Shown piece after piece: positions 17,819 through 26,679 of a stretch of DNA of 64,000 nt. Position numbers and translations under genes: made by a program. Origin of the DNA: Kibdelosporangium sp040675465. GTDB lineage: Bacteria > Actinomycetota > Actinomycetes > Mycobacteriales > Pseudonocardiaceae. The stretch's first letter is position 1. The number at the start of each line of letters is the position of its first letter. Where the stretch lies: positions 1 through 64,000 of the forward strand of contig NZ_JBFAPA010000017.1 in the NCBI RefSeq assembly GCF_040675465.1, in the 5' to 3' direction. The notes beneath the pieces were generated by a model. It was not told where the DNA came from, made no database searches, and saw only the letters and a program-made list of their open reading frames with translations.

Positions 17819-17914
17819 ATCCGCGTTACGGAGCCCCAGTGTTAACACCGTGTGGTCCCCGCTGATACTGCTATCGACGCGAAGCCGTTCGAGGCTTGGA
17901 AGCAGCGGGGAGAT

Positions 17915-19075
17915 ATGGGCGTTTTCGACAAGATCCGTGGCGAGTTCATCGACATCATCGAGTGGACCGACGACAGCCGGGACACCATCGTGTGGCGGTT
18001 CCCCCGCTACGAGAACGAGATCAAGATGGGCGCCAAGCTCACCGTGCGTGAGTCCCAGGTGGCCGTCTTCGTCAACGAGGGGCAGGTCGCGGACGCGTTC
18101 GTGCCCGGCATGTACACGCTGGAAACGCAGAACATGCCGATCATGTCGACGCTCAAGGGCTGGAAGTACGGCTTCCACTCGCCGTTCAAGGCCGAGGTGT
18201 ACTTCGTCAACACCCGTCAGTTCACCGACATGAAGTGGGGCACGCAGAACCCCATCATCGTGCGCGACCCGGAGTTCGGCATGGTCCGGCTGCGGGCGTT
18301 CGGCGCGTTCGCGCTGCGGGTGACCGATCCGGTCGCGCTCCTGCGGGAACTGGCCGGTACCGACCCGCAGTTCCGCACCGAGGAGGTGGCGGAGCACCTG
18401 CGGCAGGTGATCGTCGGCAAGCTGGCGCCCGCGCTGGCCAGCGCCGGGGTGCCGATGCTGGACCTCGCGATGCACCAGGGCGACATCGGCGACAAGCTGG
18501 CCACCGCGCTGACCCTCGAACTGCACTCGATGGGCCTTTCGGTGCCCAGGTTCATCATCGAGAACATCTCGCTGCCGCCCGAGGTCGAGGCGGCCATCGA
18601 CAAGCGCTCGCAGATGGGCGTGCTCGGAAACCTGGACCAGTTCACCAAGTTCCAGACCGCGAACGCGATCGAGAACGCCTCGCTGAACGAGGGCGAGGCG
18701 GGTGCGGGCGTCGGGATCGGCCTCGGCATGGGGCTCGGTCAGGCGGTCGGTTCCGCTATGCAGCAACAGTTCCAGCAACCGCAGCAGCCGGTTCAGCAGC
18801 CACAGCAACAGTTCCAGCAGCCGCAGATGGCTCCGCCGCCGCCGTTGCCCGCGCCCGCGGCCCCGTGGTTCATGGGCGTGAACGGCCAGCAGGTCGGCCC
18901 GTTCGACCAGAACCAGCTGTCCCAGCAGGTCGCCGCCGGGGCGCTGACCGCGAGCACCCTGGTGTGGCGCAACGGGATGAACGGCTGGGTGGCCGCGGGC
19001 CAGGTGCCCGAGCTGGCCGCGTTGTTCGGCGCCGTGCCACCGCCCCTTCCCCCATCACTTCCCCCACAGGCCTGA
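17915..19075 (+). CDS. SPFH-domain (YdjI-type virion core) protein with GYF_2 domain
   Basis: A 386-residue protein. Residues 1-265 form an SPFH/stomatin-like domain of the YdjI kind (MGVFDKIRGEFIDIIEWTDD, then VVF-type strands and FGMVRLRAFGAFALRVTDP), which forms membrane-associated oligomeric scaffolds. A Gln/Pro-rich linker (about 285-325) leads to a GYF_2 domain (PWFMGVNGQQVGPF ... TLVWRNGMNGWVAAGQVPEL), a protein-interaction module for proline-rich ligands; the Pro-rich upstream gene product is an obvious candidate partner. The ATG at 17915 is preferred over the longer frame. The stop lies five bases before the next start, so it is co-transcribed with both neighbours. Confidence 0.87.
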   Translation: MGVFDKIRGEFIDIIEWTDDSRDTIVWRFPRYENEIKMGAKLTVRESQVAVFVNEGQVADAFVPGMYTLETQNMPIMSTLKGWKYGFHSPFKAEVYFVNTRQFTDMKWGTQNPIIVRDPEFGMVRLRAFGAFALRVTDPVALLRELAGTDPQFRTEEVAEHLRQVIVGKLAPALASAGVPMLDLAMHQGDIGDKLATALTLELHSMGLSVPRFIIENISLPPEVEAAIDKRSQMGVLGNLDQFTKFQTANAIENASLNEGEAGAGVGIGLGMGLGQAVGSAMQQQFQQPQQPVQQPQQQFQQPQMAPPPPLPAPAAPWFMGVNGQQVGPFDQNQLSQQVAAGALTASTLVWRNGMNGWVAAGQVPELAALFGAVPPPLPPSLPPQA

Positions 19076-19080
19076 GGTCC

Positions 19081-20175
19081 ATGAACGACTTACCAGCCCC
19101 GGCCGCGCACCACACCTACCCTTGCGGCGGTTGTGGTGCGCGCGTGCAGTTCGCGCCCGGCACGAACGTGTTGCGCTGCCCGTACTGCGGCTACCAGCAG
19201 GAGATCACCACCGCGGACCGCCAGGTGCGCGAGCTCGCGTTCGCCGAGCTGAGCACGTTGCCGCGCAAGCCGGTCGGCTCGATCGGCGCGTACACGTTGG
19301 TGTGCCAGCAATGCGCGGCCCGCACGGAGACCAACGAGGTCGCCAGCAAGTGCCAGTTCTGCGGGTCACCGCTCGTGGTCGACTCCAACGCCACCGGCCA
19401 GATCGTCGCCGAGGCCGTGCTGCCGTTCCGGCTGGACCGCGGCGGGATGCGGGACGCCCTGGGCAAATGGACGTCCTCGCGGTGGTTCGCGCCGGGAGCG
19501 CTGAAGAAGGTGCGCGAGGCGGAGTCCACAAAGGGCACTTATGTTCCACATTGGACGTTCGATTCGGCCACGGTGTCGCAGTACGTCGGCCAGCGCGGCG
19601 AGCACTACTACACGACCGAGTCCTACACCGACGACAACGGCAACCAGCAGACCCGCCGCGTGCAGCACACCCGTTGGTACCCGGTGCGGGGTGTGGTCGA
19701 CCGGTTCTTCGACGACATGCTCATCCCGGGCAGCACCACGTTGCCGGAGAAGAAGCTCGCCGACCTCGAGCCGTGGCCGCTCACCGAGGCCGCCCCGTAC
19801 CAGCCGCAGTACCTGGCCGGGCACTTCGCGCTGCGCTACGACGTCGAGCCGGAGCCGGCGTTCGAGCTGGCCAAGCACCAGATGAGCAACGTCATCCGCG
19901 AGGACTGCCGCCGGGACATCGGCGGCGACGAGCAGCGGGTCAACGAGGTGGCGACCGAGCACAACAACGTCACCTTCAAGCTCATGCTCCTCCCGGTCTG
20001 GATCGCGACGTACATCTACGCGGGCCGGACCTGGCAGATCCTGATCAACGGCTGCACCGGCGAGGTGCACGGCGAGCGCCCGTACAGCAGGCTCAAGATC
20101 GCGCTGGCGATCCTGCTCGTGCTGGCGGTCATCGCCGCGATCGTGATCTGGGTGGTCGCCAGCAAGCATCGCTGA
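19081..20175 (+). CDS. double zinc-ribbon protein with C-terminal membrane anchor (YdjG-like)
   Basis: A 364-residue protein. Two CxxC...CxxC zinc ribbons lie at the N terminus (YPCGGCGARVQF with LRCPYCGYQQE, then VCQQCAARTE with KCQFCGSPL). The middle (about 100-320) is an uncharacterised soluble domain with YVPHWTFDSATVSQYVGQRG and RWYPVRGVVDRFFDD, and the end is a single membrane helix (ALAILLVLAVIAAIVIWVV). In Bacillus subtilis the zinc-ribbon YdjG and SPFH YdjI are encoded together and attached to a PspA-type membrane-stress system, so the pairing with the SPFH gene upstream is meaningful. Here a toxin-domain gene takes the first place. Confidence 0.82.
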   Translation: MNDLPAPAAHHTYPCGGCGARVQFAPGTNVLRCPYCGYQQEITTADRQVRELAFAELSTLPRKPVGSIGAYTLVCQQCAARTETNEVASKCQFCGSPLVVDSNATGQIVAEAVLPFRLDRGGMRDALGKWTSSRWFAPGALKKVREAESTKGTYVPHWTFDSATVSQYVGQRGEHYYTTESYTDDNGNQQTRRVQHTRWYPVRGVVDRFFDDMLIPGSTTLPEKKLADLEPWPLTEAAPYQPQYLAGHFALRYDVEPEPAFELAKHQMSNVIREDCRRDIGGDEQRVNEVATEHNNVTFKLMLLPVWIATYIYAGRTWQILINGCTGEVHGERPYSRLKIALAILLVLAVIAAIVIWVVASKHR

Positions 20176-20267
20176 GGGTGGTCCGGGGTTCGGCGCCTCG
20201 TTCCTTGCTCACCGAGTCGCGTACTCGCCAGTACCGGACAGTGACGGCCGTCACATGTGGATAACCG

Positions 20268-20714
20268 CTACGGCACGACCACGACCGGGCGTTTGGCGTC
20301 CTTGATCAGCATCTTGGGCACCGAACCGACCAGGCCGCCACCGTGGCGGGACCGGCCGACGACGATACAGTCCGCGCGGCGCTCCTCCGCGATGGCCTCC
20401 AGGCCGTGCGCGGGGTCGCCGCGGTAGTGCACGAGCTCCCACGGGATGCCCGCGTGCTCCAGGTAGGCCGCGGCGTCCTTGCGGATCTCGTCGACGAACG
20501 CCGAGGCGGCCTCGGTCGCCCCGGCCATCCCCATCGCCGTCCAGTACGCCGGGCTGGCGATCGGTTCGACGTAGACGAGCACCAGCTTGGCGCGTTCCCG
20601 CCGGGCGAGCCCGCCCGCCCACGCCGCCGCGTGCAACGCGGGCGGACTTCCGTCAACGCCCACGACGATCACGGTCGACCCGTCTTTGCCGATCTCGAAA
20701 CCGCCCTCGGACAC
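20268..20714 (-). CDS. universal stress protein (UspA family)
   Basis: A 148-residue single-domain UspA protein. The N-terminal strand VIVVGVDGSPPALHAA and the nucleotide-binding signature CIVVGRSRHGGGLVGSVPKML (the G-x2-G-x9-G(S/T) type that binds ATP) are both intact. Such proteins respond to starvation, hypoxia or envelope stress in actinobacteria. The GTG start at 20714 lies 43 bases after the stop of the reverse transcriptase gene on the same strand, so co-transcription is possible, but Usp genes are also common alone. Confidence 0.88.
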   Translation of the reverse strand: MSEGGFEIGKDGSTVIVVGVDGSPPALHAAAWAGGLARRERAKLVLVYVEPIASPAYWTAMGMAGATEAASAFVDEIRKDAAAYLEHAGIPWELVHYRGDPAHGLEAIAEERRADCIVVGRSRHGGGLVGSVPKMLIKDAKRPVVVVP

Positions 20715-20756
20715 ACCCGGATGGTAAGGGGGCGAGCGGCAAAGCACAGGTTGCGG

Positions 20757-22073
20757 TCACCAACTGACACGTTCGTAAAGAAACCGCAACTTGGCGCCAC
20801 GCCCGGGATGCCCGGCCGCGACCCACTCGATGCGGCCCCGCACGTGCGCCTGGAAGTCGTGGTGGCCGTTGCGGTTCTGCGCCTCCGGGCCGGTGCGCGC
20901 ACAGTTGTGCAGCAACGCTTTCAGCGCGTCGAACTCGGCCCGGGAGACGGTCGGCGTGGCGTTGACCACGAGCCCGGTGAGGCGCTGGCGTTGGTGCGCC
21001 GCGGCGATCCTGGTCTTGTCGGGCCGTACCCGGAACCCCTCGTCGGCGGCGATCCGGCGGACCCCCGGGAGCAGGCGATGTAACGGAAGCGTTTGCGGGC
21101 CGGAGAACGCGAGGTCGTCGGCGTAGCGCGTGTAGTCGGCGCCGAGGCTGCGCGCCAGCCCGGCCAGGCGTGCGTCGAGGCGGTGTGCGACCGCGTTGGC
21201 GAGCGCGGGTGAGGAGGGCGCGCCTTGTGGGAGGTGCTGGTACGCGAGGTGGTTGAGCAGGCGGCGCCGGACGTCCGGGTCACCGGCGGACGGCGGGGCT
21301 TCGATCAACACGTCTTTGGGCGTTCGCGTGGTGAGCAGTCCCGCCAGCCGCGCCGCCACGGGTTCCGGGTAGCCGGCGGACTTCAGCAGGGCCCGGACCC
21401 GCGCTCCGGTGACCGCGGCGAAGAAGCCTTCAAGATCCATCCGGACCACGAAGGCCTTGCCCGCGTGGGGTTGCGCGTAGGTGTGCGCCGACCGGCCGGT
21501 GCGGAACCCATGTGCGGCTTCGTGAACCGGCAGGGCAGCGATGAGGTGGCGGGCGATCCGGCGCTGGGCCTCGGCGAGCCTGGGTTTGGGTGCTTCGATC
21601 AACCTGAGACCGCCGGTGGACGTGGTCATCCAGCGATTCTTGTAGTGCCTGATCTTGCCGGCCGCGTGCCGGTTCCAGCCACGCGCGTCGGCCATCCAGT
21701 CCACTTCGGACGGTGTGAGGTCCAGCAGCGCGGCCAAGTCCGTCGTGGAGGTCCATTGTGGTACGCGTGGCCACCATTTGCGTTCCGGCGGACTTTCTTG
21801 CAGGGCAACCGGAAAGGCCATGATCTGGCGGGCGAGATCGGCCGGGTCGCCGAACGGGCGGGTCGGCGAGTGCTGGACGAGCAGGTCGGCCATGGTCTCG
21901 GCGGCCGCCGGATCCGGGTAGAGGTCCACCAGGCGCCCGGCGATCTCCGGACGGCGCCAGGGCCCGGCCAAAGCGAGTGCGGCGACGCGGAATGACTCTT
22001 GCTCTCTCCAACCGCGCGCACCCACGTCCGCAACGCGTACCGCCGCGCGTGGGGCGCCATGCTCAGCTGACAT
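20757..22073 (-). CDS. retron-type reverse transcriptase
   Basis: A 438-residue RNA-directed DNA polymerase. RT motifs in order: RLIEAPKPRLAEAQRRI (157-173), HGFRTGRSA (188-196), VVRMDLEGFF (209-218, first catalytic Asp213), LPQGAPSSPALAN (281-293), and the active site YTRYADDLAFSG (YADD 317-320), followed by QRLTGLVVNATPTVSR. YADDL(A/T)FS plus the TGLVVN block point to retron RTs rather than group II introns; no maturase or endonuclease domain is present. Residues 1-130 form an N-terminal region I do not recognise (LARQIMAFPVALQESPPE). ATG at 22073 is chosen; the frame remains open to 22196. A structured leader lies upstream. Confidence 0.87.
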   Translation of the reverse strand: MSAEHGAPRAAVRVADVGARGWREQESFRVAALALAGPWRRPEIAGRLVDLYPDPAAAETMADLLVQHSPTRPFGDPADLARQIMAFPVALQESPPERKWWPRVPQWTSTTDLAALLDLTPSEVDWMADARGWNRHAAGKIRHYKNRWMTTSTGGLRLIEAPKPRLAEAQRRIARHLIAALPVHEAAHGFRTGRSAHTYAQPHAGKAFVVRMDLEGFFAAVTGARVRALLKSAGYPEPVAARLAGLLTTRTPKDVLIEAPPSAGDPDVRRRLLNHLAYQHLPQGAPSSPALANAVAHRLDARLAGLARSLGADYTRYADDLAFSGPQTLPLHRLLPGVRRIAADEGFRVRPDKTRIAAAHQRQRLTGLVVNATPTVSRAEFDALKALLHNCARTGPEAQNRNGHHDFQAHVRGRIEWVAAGHPGRGAKLRFLYERVSW

Positions 22074-22200
22074 CGTGCACCCCGGGGTTGCCCCGGAGGG
22101 GCGTTGAACCCAACGCCTGCTCATGTCCGCGTCGCCGCACCCCGCCGAGCGTAACCGAGTTTCGATTGCGGACAAGAAGTGTCCTAAAGCGGCCATAGGC
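22074..22200 (-). ncRNA. candidate structured leader (possible retron msr-msd RNA) of the RT gene
   Basis: Within the 150 bases before the RT start there are three perfect hairpins: 22082-22096 (CCGGGG/CCCCGG, 3-nt loop), 22100-22117 (GGCGTT/AACGCC, 6-nt loop) and 22170-22184 (GGACA/TGTCC, 5-nt loop, preceded on the minus strand by TTTA). Retron RTs are normally preceded by a 100-250-nt template RNA at this place. I do not see an obvious flanking a1/a2 inverted repeat, so the assignment is tentative. Confidence 0.35.
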
Positions 22201-22225
22201 TGGTGCCCTGATCCACGAAGCTTCG

Positions 22226-22794
22226 GTGTTCCTGCAGGCCGACCAGGCCGCGGTGTCGGTGTTCAGCCGGATCGCGGACTGGGACTCGATGATCCCGCCG
22301 CTGTTCGACATGCCCGGAGCCGACGAACACCTGCCACTGCGCCAAATGGTCAACCACCAGGTGTACGACGACGCCTGGGTCCCCGACATGCTGGCGGGGC
22401 GGACGATGGACGCGGCCGGACGCGGCAAGTTCGACGGCGACCTGCTGGGATCCTCGCCTTCGTCGGCTGTGCCCGGATCGGGCACGCGGCGCAATCGGCG
22501 GCTCGTCAGGTCACCGACCGGGACGCGGTCGTGCACTGCTCGTTCGGCGACTGTGCGACATGGGAGTACTTCTGGCAGCTGAACATCTCCCGGTCCCTTG
22601 CGGCACACGAAGTCGCGCGCCACATCGGACAGCCGAGCCCGTTGTCGGAGGAGTTGTCGCGCGCGATGTTCGAGGGAACGGCGCCGGCCGCGGAGATGTG
22701 GCGGTCACTCGGGATCTACCGCGCCCCGGTCCCCGTCGGCGCGGATGCCTCGTGGCGGACCCGGTTCCTGGCGTTGACCGGGCGAACTTCCTGA
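22226..22794 (+). pseudogene. maleylpyruvate isomerase/mycothiol-dependent (TIGR03086-type) protein, frameshifted
   Basis: Two adjoining frames together give one protein of about 190 residues. The first (from GTG 22226) reads VFLQADQAAVSVFSRIADW ... RGKFDGDLLGSS and then runs out; the second, joined near 22465-22475, continues ARIGHAAQSAARQVTDRD ... CSFGDCATWEYFWQLNISR and ends in FLALTGRTS, the typical end of DinB-like mycothiol-dependent proteins. A one-base change restores a full-length protein, so this is either a recent pseudogene or a sequencing error. It is divergent from the RT gene. Confidence 0.6.
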
Positions 22795-22796
22795 GA

Positions 22797-22827
22797 CGGC
22801 GGCGCCGGGGCGAAGTAGGCGCCGCCG
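22797..22827 (+). terminator. hairpin after the isomerase-like gene
   Basis: A perfect 10-bp GC stem begins two bases after the TGA at 22792-22794, with an 11-nt loop. No U-tract follows, so its efficiency as an intrinsic terminator is uncertain. Confidence 0.5.
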
Positions 22828-23048
22828 CCGGTGTCACGGGGCAGCAGGAGCGGCACAGACCTTGGGGGGAACCGATCCTGGTGGACCACTGGGCAAGTGA
22901 TCCACGAACCCCTCAACGTGACACCACAAGTACAGCAGCCACGCCTTGCACAGGTCTTACACGCCACTCAAGCCGATGAACCCCCCATGAAACCGCCCAC
23001 CCCCACACTCCTCCCCCTGTGGACAACTCCCCACCACACCCCCATTTC

Positions 23049-23115
23049 TGTCACCCCTCCCGCGTAACGTGAAAACTGGGGGTCCCCCCACGCGGGGGAC
23101 GCTCGTCGCGGCGTG
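23049..23115. repeat. dispersed intergenic repeat, copy A
   Basis: This 67-base element begins TGTCAC, continues CGCGTAACGTGAAAA, then a GGGGGTCCCCC palindrome and ends GGGGACGCTCGTCGCGGCGTG-like. It matches the copy at 43970-44023 over its 3' half and the copy at 43850-43890 over its 5' half, in the same orientation. All three copies lie between genes. Confidence 0.6.
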
Positions 23116-23241
23116 GGCGGGGTGGGCGCGGCGCCCAGGTGGAGTGTGGGTGCGGCGGTCAAAATGCTGCGTGGGTGCGGCGCGAGTGGGTGTGGGCAGC
23201 GTGCGTGTGGTGGCGGGCGAGGGGGTGTGGGAGGTAGGGGG

Positions 23242-26200
23242 TCAGCGGAAGTCGCGGGATTTGGAGGGGATGCGGAGGTCGAGGTGCTGGAGGCGGTCGG
23301 CTTGGAGGCTGATGACGCCTTCGGCTTTTTCGATCACGCCGCGGACGAGCATGGCGGCGCTGGCCCGAGCAACCCGCCGGTACCGCGCCCACAGGCCGGG
23401 TGAGCACACGACGTTGACCATGCCGGTCTCGTCCTCGATGTTCAGGAACGTCACGCCGCCCGCGGTCGCCGGCCGTTGGCGGTGGGTGACGGCGCCGCCG
23501 ATGAGGACGCGGGTGCCGTTCTCCACGTCCTTGAGGGAGGCGGCGGGGACGGCGCCGAGTTCGGTGAGCTGCTCGCGGACGAACTGGGTCGGGAAGCTGT
23601 CCGGGGACAGGCCGTTGGCCCAGACGTCGGCGACGGCGGTCTCCACGTCGTCCATGCCGGGCAGCATGGGCGCGTCGGTGCTGACGGTGGTGCCGGGCAG
23701 TTTCTCGGGGCGGTCCTCGGCGACGGCGCCCGCGGACCACAGGGCGGCGCGCCGGGTGATGCCGAACGAGCTGAACGCGCCCGCGGTGGACAGCGCTTCC
23801 ACTTGTGGTGTGGTCAACCGGATCCGGCGGGCGAGGTCGGTCATGCTCGCGAACGGGCCGTTCGCCTCGCGGTCCTCGACGATCAGCTCGGCCGGCCGCT
23901 GGCCGATGGTGCGGATCGCGCCGAGGCCGAGCCGGACCACCGAGGTCTTGTCCGTTGTGGACAGTGGTTCGAGGGTGGCGTGCGGGAGGCTCGCGTTGAT
24001 GTCCGGGCCGCGGACGACCACGCCGTGCCGCCGCGCGTCGGCGACCAGCGACTGCGGCGAGTAGAACCCCATGGGCTGGGCGCGTAGCAGCGCCGCGCAG
24101 AACGCGGCCGGGTGGTAGTACTTGAAGTACGAGCTGGCGAACACGAGGTGCGCGAAGCTCAGCGCGTGGCTCTCCGGGAAGCCGAAGTTGGCGAACGCCA
24201 GCAGCTTCGTGTAGATCTTGTCGGCGAGCTCGCCGGTGATCCCGTTGCTCGCCGCGCCTTCGTAGAACCGGTCGCGCAACCGTTCCATCCGGTAGGTGGA
24301 CCGTTTGGAGCCCATCGCCCGGCGCAGCTCGTCCGCCTCGGCCGCGTCGAACCCGCCCACATCAACGGCGATCTGCATCATCTGTTCCTGGAACAGCGGC
24401 ACCCCAAGCGTTTTCTCCAGCGCGGGCCTGAGCAGCTCGTGGTCGTAGGTGATGTCCTCCAGGCCGTTCGCGCGGCGGATGTAGGGATGCACCGAACCAC
24501 CCTGGATCGGGCCGGGCCGGATCAGCGCGACCTCGACCACCAGGTCGTAGAACTTCCGTGGCTTCAACCTCGGCAGGGTCGCCATCTGCGCGCGGCTCTC
24601 CACCTGGAACACTCCGACCGAGTCCGCCTCGCACAGCATGGTGTAGATGTTCGGGTCCTTCAGGTCCAGGTTGCCGATGTCGACCTCGATGTTCTCGTGC
24701 TCCCGGACCAGGTCGGTCGCGTAGTGCAACGCGGACAGCATGCCCAGGCCGAGCAGGTCGAACTTGACCAGCCCGATCGCGGCGCAGTCGTCCTTGTCCC
24801 ACTGCAGCACCGACCGGTTGTCCATCCGCGCCCACTCGATCGGGCACACCTCGCCGACCGGCCGGTCCGCGATCACCATCCCGCCGGAGTGGATCCCCAG
24901 GTGCCGCGGGAACCCCTCCAGCCGGCCGGCCATCTCCAGCACGACCGCGGGGATGTCGTGGTCGTTCTCCTCCACAGTGGACTGGACCGGTCCCCAGCGG
25001 TCGATCTGCTTGCTCCACGCGTCCTGCTGGCCGGGCGAGTAGCCGAACGCCCTGGCCATGTCCCGCACCGCGGACTTGGCCCGGTAGGTGATCACGTTGG
25101 CGACCTGGGCGGCGTGCCTGCGGTCGTGCTTGCGGTAGACGTACTGGATGGCTTCCTCGCGGCGGTCGGACTCGATGTCCAGGTCGATGTCCGGCGGGCC
25201 GTCCCTGGCCGGTGCGAGGAACCGTTCGAACAGCAGGTTGAAGCGGACCGCGTCCACGTTGGTGATGCCCAACGCGTAGCAGACCGCCGAGTTCGCGGCC
25301 GATCCCCGGCCCTGGCACAGGATGTCGTTCTTCCGGCAGAACCGGGCGATGTCCCACACCACCAGGAAGTAGCCCGGGAAACCGAGCTCCTCGATAACCT
25401 TCAGCTCGTGCGCGATCTGTTCGTACGCCCTGGGGTTGCGCTCACGCGGGCCGTACCGTTGCGCGGCGCCCGCGTAGGTCAGCTCGCGCAGGTAACTGTC
25501 CTCTGTGTACCCCGGGGGCACGTTGAACGGCGGCAGTTTCGGCGCGACCAGGCTCAGGTCGAACGAACACGCCACACCGAGCACCGCGGCCCGGTGCACC
25601 GCGCCCGGGTAACGCCGCTCGAACCGTTCCCGCATCTCCTCGCCGGACCGCAGGAACGCCGTCGCACCGGGCGGCAGCCACCCGTCCAGCTCGTCCAGGC
25701 TACATTGGGCACGCACCGCCGCCATCGCCGCGGCGAGCCTGCTCTGTTCGGGCTGGGCGTAGTGCACCGCGTTGGTCGCGACCGTCGCCAGATCGAACCG
25801 TTCGGCCAGCGCGCTCAGCTGGTCGTTGCGCATGCTGTCGCCGGGCAGGCCCTGGTCGGTCAGTTCGACGAAAACGCCGTCCTTACCGTAAATCCCGACC
25901 AGTTCCCGCAGTTTCGCCGCCGCCGCGTCGACCCCGGCGAGCTCCAGGGCCCGCCGGACCGGGCTTTTGCGGCACCCGGTGAGCAGGACGCAGTGTTCTC
26001 TGGTGTTCTCGTAGAGCATTTCGAGGTCGTACTCGGGTTTGCCCTTCTCCTGGCCCGCCAGATGACCGTTCGTGATCGTGTCGCAGAGCCGCCGGTAGCC
26101 CTGGAGATCGCGGGCGAGCAGCAACAGGTGCTCCCCCTCCGGGTCGGGAACACCGTTCTGCGGCGCGGAAAGGCCGAGGCTCAGCTCGGTGCCGAACACC

Positions 26201-26562
26201 GTGCGCACACCCAGTTCCTTGGCCGCTTCGGCGAACCTGACCACGCCGTACATGCCGTCGTGGTCGGTGATCGCTATCGCTTCCAGGCCGAGCAGCGCGG
26301 CCGCCTCGACCAGTTCCTCCGGATGGCTGGCGCCGTCCAGGAAGCTGAAGTTCGAGTGGCAGTGCAGTTCCGCGTAGGGAACGTGACGCCGGATGACCGG
26401 ATCGTCACTCGCGCCAGGTAAGTTGATCTCCGACGGGCGGCTGTACGGCGCACGGTGATGGGTCCAAGCTGGACTGTCGCCGCCGTCACCAGCGTGGTAA
26501 GGCTTACCGGACAACGCTCGTTCCAGCTCGGTCCAGCGCACCGGCGGGTTGTTCCAGCCCAT
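23242..26562 (-). CDS. dnaE2: error-prone DNA polymerase III alpha subunit
   Basis: A 1106-residue C-family polymerase of the DnaE2 (ImuC) type, shorter than replicative DnaE1 and lacking its C-terminal extension. The PHP domain starts YAELHCHSNFSFLDGASHP; the polymerase active site includes GRGSAANSAVCYALGIT and PDIDLDIESDRREEAI; an OB-fold occurs near the C terminus (FLNIEDETGMVNVV). With ImuA' and ImuB, encoded 0.5-5 kb upstream on the same strand, it carries out damage-induced translesion synthesis and mutagenesis. No LexA box is visible in the 117 bases before its start, unlike imuA'. It is divergent from the Pro-rich membrane protein gene. Confidence 0.95.
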   Translation of the reverse strand: MGWNNPPVRWTELERALSGKPYHAGDGGDSPAWTHHRAPYSRPSEINLPGASDDPVIRRHVPYAELHCHSNFSFLDGASHPEELVEAAALLGLEAIAITDHDGMYGVVRFAEAAKELGVRTVFGTELSLGLSAPQNGVPDPEGEHLLLLARDLQGYRRLCDTITNGHLAGQEKGKPEYDLEMLYENTREHCVLLTGCRKSPVRRALELAGVDAAAAKLRELVGIYGKDGVFVELTDQGLPGDSMRNDQLSALAERFDLATVATNAVHYAQPEQSRLAAAMAAVRAQCSLDELDGWLPPGATAFLRSGEEMRERFERRYPGAVHRAAVLGVACSFDLSLVAPKLPPFNVPPGYTEDSYLRELTYAGAAQRYGPRERNPRAYEQIAHELKVIEELGFPGYFLVVWDIARFCRKNDILCQGRGSAANSAVCYALGITNVDAVRFNLLFERFLAPARDGPPDIDLDIESDRREEAIQYVYRKHDRRHAAQVANVITYRAKSAVRDMARAFGYSPGQQDAWSKQIDRWGPVQSTVEENDHDIPAVVLEMAGRLEGFPRHLGIHSGGMVIADRPVGEVCPIEWARMDNRSVLQWDKDDCAAIGLVKFDLLGLGMLSALHYATDLVREHENIEVDIGNLDLKDPNIYTMLCEADSVGVFQVESRAQMATLPRLKPRKFYDLVVEVALIRPGPIQGGSVHPYIRRANGLEDITYDHELLRPALEKTLGVPLFQEQMMQIAVDVGGFDAAEADELRRAMGSKRSTYRMERLRDRFYEGAASNGITGELADKIYTKLLAFANFGFPESHALSFAHLVFASSYFKYYHPAAFCAALLRAQPMGFYSPQSLVADARRHGVVVRGPDINASLPHATLEPLSTTDKTSVVRLGLGAIRTIGQRPAELIVEDREANGPFASMTDLARRIRLTTPQVEALSTAGAFSSFGITRRAALWSAGAVAEDRPEKLPGTTVSTDAPMLPGMDDVETAVADVWANGLSPDSFPTQFVREQLTELGAVPAASLKDVENGTRVLIGGAVTHRQRPATAGGVTFLNIEDETGMVNVVCSPGLWARYRRVARASAAMLVRGVIEKAEGVISLQADRLQHLDLRIPSKSRDFR

Positions 26563-26679
26563 TTCTCACCACCTGCCGTCATTTCCCGGTTACCAGCAAC
26601 TGCCCAACCGGGCAGACTTTGGTCCAATCGACTGCGGAAACTCTTCATTTGGCGCGTTCCCCGCGTCTACCGTCCAGCC

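Larger units (their letters stand above)
22795..23241. other. intergenic region with terminator hairpin and dispersed repeat
   Basis: No gene is visible. It holds a perfect 10-bp hairpin right after the isomerase-like gene (22797-22827, arms CGGCGGCGCC/GGCGCCGCCG, 11-nt loop), then a C-rich tract, then one copy of a dispersed intergenic repeat (23049-23115), and finally a G-rich segment leading to the dnaE2 stop. Confidence 0.6.

Noticed and set aside
15767..18808. 1013-codon minus-strand open frame
   Set aside because: Antisense to the TNT/SPFH operon; made of Arg/Gly/Val-rich sequence with no family resemblance.
20757..22073. Group II intron
   Set aside because: The protein lacks maturase (X) and endonuclease domains and no domain V/VI-like RNA is seen next to it.
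24112..26421. 769-codon plus-strand open frame
   Set aside because: Antisense to dnaE2, whose motifs are intact on the other strand.
26563..26679. SOS box for dnaE2
   Set aside because: No TCGAAC-N4-GTTCGA or close variant is present in the divergent intergenic region.
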